Assembly: GCA_034401795.1 (NCBI GenBank)
Contig: CM067360.1
Coordinates: 125,512,883-125,576,882 of the forward strand
Direction: 5' to 3'
Source: Chaetoderma sp. LZ-2023a
Taxonomy: Eukaryota > Mollusca > Caudofoveata > Chaetodermatida > Chaetodermatidae
Length of the DNA: 64,000 nt
Each line of letters starts with the position of its first letter. Position 1 is the first letter of the stretch. The position numbers and the translations under genes are program-made. Shown one piece after another: positions 58,175 to 64,000 of this stretch. The notes under the pieces are model-generated. The model was not told the DNA's origin, did no database searches, and saw nothing but the letters and a program-made list of their open reading frames with translations.

Positions 58175-58252
58175 GTCGTTGAATACTTTAAAGGTTATTT
58201 GAGTAATGCAGCAACAGCTTCCACTAAAATTACTTTCAAAATAGTCAACAGG
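58175..58252. repeat. H-family hairpin copy
   Basis: CGTTGAATACTTTAAAGGTT pairs with the right arm ACTTTCAAAATAGTCAACAGG; the centre has AGCAACAGC. Confidence 0.6.
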
Positions 58253-58785
58253 AATCATCTATGATTGCTTTGAAATAACCTAAAATTAAAATACATCTGT
58301 TTATTATATTTATAACAATGTGTTCACCCTTCCCTTTGGTGAAACAGATGTCAGACTTGAGATTTCAATGATAGATTCTTTTAGGTTAATCTGCCTGGTG
58401 AATTGCAATGAAAGCAAGACTGGGTGTACGGACGCCACTTTCTTTATATAAGGTAATACACCTACATGTATGTGATGATCAATAGTGACAAGCAGTGGAT
58501 ATTTCAGCAGCAAAGAGTGGACAGAGCAAGAAAAGGTCTTGAAGTTATTGTCTCATTCCAATATGCTGAAATCGGATCATTTGGTGTGCTGATGTCTTGC
58601 GTTAAGGTTACCTTGTTTCAAAACCTTTGCCCAAGCTGGCCAATATTACACTCATGACAAATGGCTGATATCATTTTGGTTACCCTGTCTAGCTAGGATA
58701 AGGGGGTTACAATGTAACTTAGGATAGAGACCTGTATCATGTCAAGAGTTTCATACGCTAGTTATGCAATTAAAATATTAAAAAC
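58253..58785. other. No gene seen
   Basis: Short frames only, no recognisable domain or repeat. Confidence 0.35.
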
Positions 58786-59060
58786 TCAGAAAAATCCAAG
58801 ATGGCTGCTGTAAAGAAATTGACCAATCAAATTTCTGTATAGAAGTTCGGAAGCCTACATGTACCACCACATGGTGCTTCCAGCCAAGTTAGGTTGAAAT
58901 CCGCTAAATGATAAATGAGTAGAGGCCTTTTAAAGCAGCAAAATTTAACAGAGGACATGCAAACAACAGATGGATGAACGGACGGATGATGGATGGACAA
59001 TGGGTCAACGATGGATGGTTGCCATTCCATAAGATCATTGAGCTAACAATCTTAATTCCA
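58786..59060 (+). repeat. Solo F1 unit with ACGG tail
   Basis: AAAATCCAAGATGGCTGCTG, GACCAATCAAATTTCTGTAT, CCAGCCAAGTTAGGTTGAAAT (given in parts: CCAGCCAAGTTAGG, TTGAAAT), then GATGAACGGACGGATGATGG and ATTGAGCTAAC. It shows in one place the order core unit, ACGG-type microsatellite, terminal GAGCTAA: the architecture expected of a pearl-like element. Confidence 0.75.
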
Positions 59061-59735
59061 AGCATTATGGTGACACAATTTGGGTTATTTCAGAAACTAA
59101 TATGCAGATGATATCATGATGAATGGTAATCAACTAGGGATCTACAGTCATACAGAGAATCCTCAACATTGTAGAGGTGAATACAATTGAGTGGAGAAAA
59201 CAAGTTATTTGTATTTCTAATTGGGTATTTAAAGGTTTAACCCTAGCGAATAAGAAAGGCTGAGGGAATGCTAATGAAAGCAACAGAAGATTCAAATAAC
59301 ATTGTAATAAGACCTTTTAATGTGTACTTGTTAATGAAATTGCTATAGTAGAACACATCTAAACGTTCTTAAAATTATAAGCATATATCTTGTTCGGGCA
59401 TGGATTTAGTACACCGTCTTAAAGCACCAAATGATTCTAGGCGTTTCGAAGCCATTCCCCAATAAGCTTCTCGATTTCTGATTCTGTTGTATTCTTGTGG
59501 TTCCTACATTGTATTGTGGGTAATCTGTTCCTCTTGATTCAAGCACATGTGTATAAGTGCAACTTTCGCACTCAGAAAATTCGCGAGACCACAGCCACTA
59601 TATTTTTAGATATAGAGACCGGTATCCAGTCAATTTAGAAACCGGTATCCAGTTAATTTAACCAGAAGAAAATGCGCCTCCTACTTATGATGTCATAACT
59701 GCCGTGAAGGAAAAGGACAGGATAAATCTTCAACC
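59061..59735. other. No gene seen
   Basis: GACCGGTATCCAGT(C/T)AATTTA occurs twice in tandem (59619, 59640). Otherwise nothing. Confidence 0.4.
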
Positions 59736-61262
59736 GATGACGGGTGGGGGGGGGGGGGGGGTGAGGAGCAGCAGGGGGTAGTGGAGGAGGAGCAGCAGCA
59801 ATGAGGAGTGGGGGAGGGATGAGCAGCAGCAGCAGCCAAGACTGGAGGATGAGGGAGGAAGAGCAGCAGCAGACTGAAGGATGATGGAGGAGCAGCAGCA
59901 GGGACTGGAGGATGAGGGAGGAGCACCAACAGCAGCAGGGAGTGGAGGATGAGGGAGGAGCAGCAGGGAGTGGAAGATGAGGGAAGGAGAATCACCAGCA
60001 GCAGGGATTGAGGATGAAGGAGTAGCAGCAGGGAGTGGAGGATGAGGGATGAGCAGAAGCAGCAGGGAGTGGAGGATGAGGGAGGAGCACCAACAGCAGC
60101 AGGGAGTGGAGGATGAGGGAGGAGCAGCAGGGTGTGTAGGATGAGGGAGTGAGAAGCAACAGCAGGGAGTGGAGAATGAGGGATGAGCAGAAGCAGTAGG
60201 GAGTGGAGGATAAGGGATGAGCAACAGCAGCAGCAGCAGGGAGTGGAGGATGAGGGTGGAGCAGCAGGGAGCGGAGGATGTGGGATGAGCGGCAGTAGGG
60301 AGTGGAGGATGAGGGAGGAGCAGCAGAAGGGAGTGGAGGATGAGGGAGGAGCAGCAGTAGCAGGGAGTGGAGGATGAGGGGTCAGCAGCAGCAGGGAGGG
60401 GAGGATGAGGAGTGAGTAGCAGCAGCAGGGAGTGGAGGATGAGGGAAGAACAGCAGGGCGAGGAAGATGATGGATAAGGAGTAGCAGCAACACCGAGTAG
60501 AGGATGAGGGTGGAGGAGCAGCAGCAGGGAGAGGAGGATGAGGGAGAAGCGGCGGCAGCAGGGATTGGCGGATGAGGGAGAAACAGCCAGGAGTGGAAGA
60601 TGAGGGAGGAGCAGCAGCAGGAGGGAGATGAGGATGAGTGAGGATGAGCAGCTGCAGGGAGTGGAGAATGAGGGATGATGAGCAACAGCAAGTGGAGGGA
60701 GGAGTAGCCACAGTGAGTGGAGGGAGGAGCAGCATGGAGCGGATGATTATGGAGCAGCAGCAGCAGGGAGTGGATGAGTGAGGAGCAGCAACAGGAAGTG
60801 GAGAATTAGGGAGGTTCAGCCGCAGTAAGGAGTGGAGGCGTGGAGGATGAGGGAGAAGCAGCAGCAGCAAATGGAGAATGAGGGAGGAGCAACAGGGAGT
60901 GGAAGAAGGAGTATTAGCAGCAAGGAGTGGAGGGAGGAGCAGCAGCAGGAAGTGGAGGATGAGGGAAGAGTAGGAGCCGGAAGGATTGGAGGATGAGGGA
61001 GGTGGAGGAGCAGCAGCAGAGAGTGGAGGATGAGGGAGGAGCAGCTGCAGCATGGAGTGGATGAGGGAGGAGCAACAGCAGGGAGTGGAGGATGAGGGAG
61101 GAGGAGCAGCTGCAGGGAGTGGAGGATGAGGGAGTAGGAGCAGCAGCAGGGAGTGGAGGATGAGGGAGGAGCAACAGCAGGGAGTGGAGGATGAGGGAGT
61201 AGGAACCGCAGCAGGGAGTGGAGATTGGGGGAGTAGGAGCGAGTGGAAGATGATTGAGAAGC
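59736..61262. repeat. Purine-rich minisatellite, ~1.5 kb
   Basis: About 40 units of GGAGTGGAGGATGAGGGAGG with GAGCAGCAGCAGG-type spacers, mostly 30-36 bases and often a multiple of three. The plus strand is almost all purine. Because units are near multiples of three, three long minus-strand frames (up to 332 codons, rich in Pro, Ser, Leu, Cys) and plus-strand Glu/Gln-rich frames stay open by construction. Confidence 0.93.
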
Positions 61263-62110
61263 AGCTTATGATGATTATCAATAGGACAACCATAATTGAT
61301 GCCACTGACCAATGGAGCCATAGGCATGGTCCTTGGCCTTATTGAGCAATGAGTCAAGTATCATTGGCACAATGTTATTGACCAAAGAGGTAGGTGTTAA
61401 TACAGACATAATTGACCAATGGATCAAGCACCCTTGGTCAATGTGTCAATCAAATGGCCATGAAACCAAGTATCATTTGCACTATGGACCAATAGGACAA
61501 GCAACAGTTGTCAATGAGGAGCATAACTGATGTTAATGATCAATGAGTTAAGGGTCACTGGAAAACAAATGGGCATGAAATATGAAAATATGTGTGCAGG
61601 AAAACCATCCTGATACTATTGACCAACGGGGAAAGCTCCATTGGCTCATGCATACCGGTGAGGAAACTCAAGAATATTGGCGTCCAATGTATTGAACCAC
61701 GAAAACCGTACCATTGATTAAATTTAATTGGGTAGCCATATCTGACAACACTGGCAAATGGTTCAAGTGTATCAACAGATTTACATATACATTGGACAAT
61801 TGTTTACATTATTGACCAATGGGACAGCTACCATTGGTCAATGGGGCAGCCATCCCTGACATTATTATCAAATGGTTCAAGTGTACCAACACATGCCATT
61901 TACCAAGATGAGCAATGGGCTAATGATCACAAGTACAACTTTGAGCTGGTAATATAAACATATCATTGTCCTTGACACTATTGACGAATCGGAAAAATAT
62001 GACAAATTTTGGTCCTTATCATTATTGACCAACAGGAAGAGTATCAGTGACCAATGCAGCAGCCATCACTGACATCATTGTTAAATGTTTAAAGTATACT
62101 ACAGGGTTCT
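61263..62110. repeat. Degenerate TTGACCAATGG repeats
   Basis: ATTGACCAATGG or its inverse CCATTGGTCAAT occurs at about 61305, 61411, 61430, 61492, 61618, 61813 and 61834 with many worn forms between. Around 61813-61855, 22-base spacing is visible. It resembles the 57.8 kb array in having a CCAAT/ATTGG palindromic core, but is less regular. Confidence 0.55.
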
Positions 62111-62327
62111 GCCAAGGCAAGGAGGGCCCTTGTACCATTTAATATTATAAAACTCAATATGCCCCATTATTACCTTCACACATAGGTCAATGGCCCTCAG
62201 GATACCTCATGGCCATAGCTATCTTCCATGTATGCAATTGACCCATCATTTGCCCAAATAACCTGTCTTCCCGAGGGAGTGGGCCAATTGACCCCACTAA
62301 GCAACCGGGTCAGCAGCACCAATGGGA

Positions 62328-62436
62328 TCGATCGAATCCTGAATTCCCTGAATCTGAATTTCCAGAAAACTATACAGGTAGGCTATTGAATATTTTGCAA
62401 CTAATTTGACTGGGTGCTGTTGCTGCCTATGACAAA
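62328..62436. repeat. H-family left flank and left arm
   Basis: GGATCGATCGAA, TTTCCAGAAAACTATACAGG, ATTGAATATTTTGCAAC and GACTGGGTGCTGTTGCTGCC; the right arm is absent apart from ACAAAATATG. Same order as at 6058-6204. Confidence 0.75.
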
Positions 62437-63240
62437 ATATGTAAAGCTACTGGTTCAGGCAAATACACTATCTCAGATTGGTCTCTAAGGTATATAACTC
62501 GTTTCACTATCTAAATACAAGACCATCTGAGCATTTAACAACCAATGAAACGATGTGCTATCACCGTTCCAGCGATCGTCAAATACCGCATTTCAGCTTT
62601 GTCCATGATGATTTAGCCATTTTGCTCGTCTTCCCTAAAAACGGAAGCAGAAGAGGGAAATCCAACGCACGTCACGTGACGTTAATACCAGCGCTTGCTT
62701 GTATTTCCTCATTTACTTTTGCTTTCGTTTTAGCTTTTGTTAAAGACTGATATGTCTGCTGCAAAATTATGTAATCGACTGTATTTAACAGTCACAGCTA
62801 GAAAATCCTCAAAAACATTTCAATAATTTCCTATTCCTAGAAATAACAATTGATTCGTGAATTGGTCCACATATGATACTTATCGCGCGGGTAAGGCGAT
62901 GTCACGAAAACTGATAACTCTTGACAAATTGAAATTCTGCACACACGATTCCTACAAATGTTTAGCAATTTCTTTTGTTCCTGGGATTTAACAAAATAAT
63001 GAAGAGACAACTAAAAAGAGGCTGTCGGAATAGATTTAACTTTGTTAGCATTGTAGCATTGAGGGCAGCAGCTGTCGTGAAATGCGTAGTGATTAGAACT
63101 CTGTAAATCAAGAGTCAATCCTCAGTGACAGACAGTTACGTCTGAAGACAGTTATCCAGAGACTAATTGATCTATGCGTAAGTAGGCCAGATAGAGGTTT
63201 CAGATTGATAGCTCAAACAAATAAAAACTAGATTGAGCGG
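62437..63240. other. No gene; weak tRNA-like SINE remnant
   Basis: CGTAGTGATTAGAACTC and AAGAGTCAATCCTCA (63087-63123) resemble the A and B boxes of tRNA-derived SINEs, with mismatches. No full cloverleaf can be drawn. The frame at 62478-62750 has no domain. Confidence 0.3.
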
Positions 63241-63261
63241 TTCACAATTTTAAACTTTAAT

Positions 63262-64000
63262 TAACATCACCACCCCACAACCCCAACCCCGGGGGAGGGG
63301 TAAAATGTAAATGTCCCTTTGCACTACGCAATCATATGGGTAACTCAATTGGTCAAATTTCGTCCAACAGTGTCAGAGGAGTTGCATCATTACAACCAAT
63401 TTCATAACCTTTTGACCCCATTACCACCACATGGGGATGGGGCCAAATGTAAATGTGCTCACCCACTCCACATTGATATGGGACGGGTAACTCACATACT
63501 AAATCTGTTTGAATTCCGTTCAATGGTTTTGGAAGAGTTGCATTACAATCAATTTTGTGACATTTTGACCCACACCCCACCCACCCCTGGGACGGGGCCA
63601 AATACAAATGGGCCCATGTACTCCACATTGATATGGGTAACTCACATACCAAATTTGGTTGAATTCTGTCCAACGGTTTCGGAGGAGATGCATTACAATC
63701 AATTGCAGGTAAAAATTTTACCTTCTGACCCCGTCCCCTGGGGGTGGAGCCAAATGTAAATGGGCTCTTGTACTCCAGATTGATATGGGTAATGCACATA
63801 CCAAATTTGGTTGTATTCTGTTGCACAATTTCGGATGAGATGCATTACAATGAATTTACGTAGGTTACAAATTCACCTTTTGTCTCCAGTCCTGTGGGCA
63901 GAGCCAAATGTAAATGGCCTCATGCACTCCGCAATCATATTGGTAAGTCACATATCAGATTTGGTTGAGTTCCGTGTAACCATTTCAAGGGTTTTTGCGT
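63262..64000 (+). repeat. Tandem repeat family F2 (~152 bp), runs off the end
   Basis: CCAAATTTGGTTGAATTCYG or close forms recur at about 63348, 63497, 63650, 63800 and 63954 (spacing 149-154). Each unit has GGGGCCAAATGTAAATG, a CTCCACATTGATATGGGTAA block and GGTTTCGGAGGAGATGCATT. Frames of 146 and 157 codons here are translations of the array. Confidence 0.88.

Noticed and set aside
59693-61357. Pro/Ser/Leu/Cys-rich frames of up to 332 codons
   Set aside because: They are translations of a minisatellite whose units are multiples of three. All frames on both strands are low complexity, with no flanking gene structure.
63319-63826. Two overlapping frames (146 and 157 codons)
   Set aside because: Translations of the F2 tandem array on both strands; no domain.

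Overview
This window reads as gene-poor, AT-rich, repeat-saturated nuclear DNA of a marine invertebrate, most likely a lophotrochozoan and probably a mollusc. The evidence is the high frequency of the word ACATGTA, tandem ~150-180 bp repeat units that resemble the core repeats of bivalve pearl elements (with GGAC/ACGG-type microsatellite tails and GAGCTAA-like ends), and the mix of DIRS, hAT, Tc1/mariner and several LINE lineages. I found no host protein gene, rRNA or tRNA that I would defend. Every long open frame belongs to a mobile element or a low-complexity tract. There is a 500-base assembly gap at 48385-48884.

Layout. 1-9 kb: short fold-back repeats, CRE-containing repeats, a TTAG tetranucleotide tract, degenerate tandem repeats, one ~150 bp satellite-like array (6.3-7.1 kb) and a small Ty3/gypsy fossil (8.3-8.8 kb). 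9-15 kb: microsatellites, a 239 bp tandem duplication, a striking 11-bp minisatellite (10.4-11.2 kb) and several ~90 bp hairpin repeats. 15.5-22.6 kb: pearl-like tandem arrays, split by a LINE with a clear 9-bp target duplication. 22.6-26.5 kb: a decayed DNA transposon with very long (0.7-0.9 kb) inverted repeats. 26.55-30.11 kb: a hAT element with an exact 8-bp target duplication. 30-34.5 kb: more tandem arrays. 34.77-40.70 kb: a structurally near-complete DIRS tyrosine-recombinase retroelement. 42.4-46.5 kb: a long decayed LINE. 49.7-51.8 kb: a second copy of the 18.6-20.7 kb LINE. 52.1-55.6 kb: a satellite-like array holding an intact Tc1/mariner element. 56-62.4 kb: a LINE 3' fragment, a cluster of hairpin repeats, an 11-bp-periodic array and a 1.5 kb purine-rich minisatellite. 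63.2-64 kb: another ~152 bp tandem array running off the end.

The clearest new signals are three. (1) A ~90 bp hairpin family occurs at least twelve times and repeatedly lies beside, or shares its arm with, arrays of 11-bp units whose sequence differs from place to place while the period stays the same. (2) Six tandem families of similar period appear to share one core, roughly CCAARTTTGGTTGAAAT, as if they were one superfamily. (3) The long-inverted-repeat transposon carries a transposase family I recognise but cannot assign to a named superfamily. The Tc1/mariner element is the only element here with an uninterrupted gene, matched ends and a TA duplication, so it is the youngest-looking insertion.
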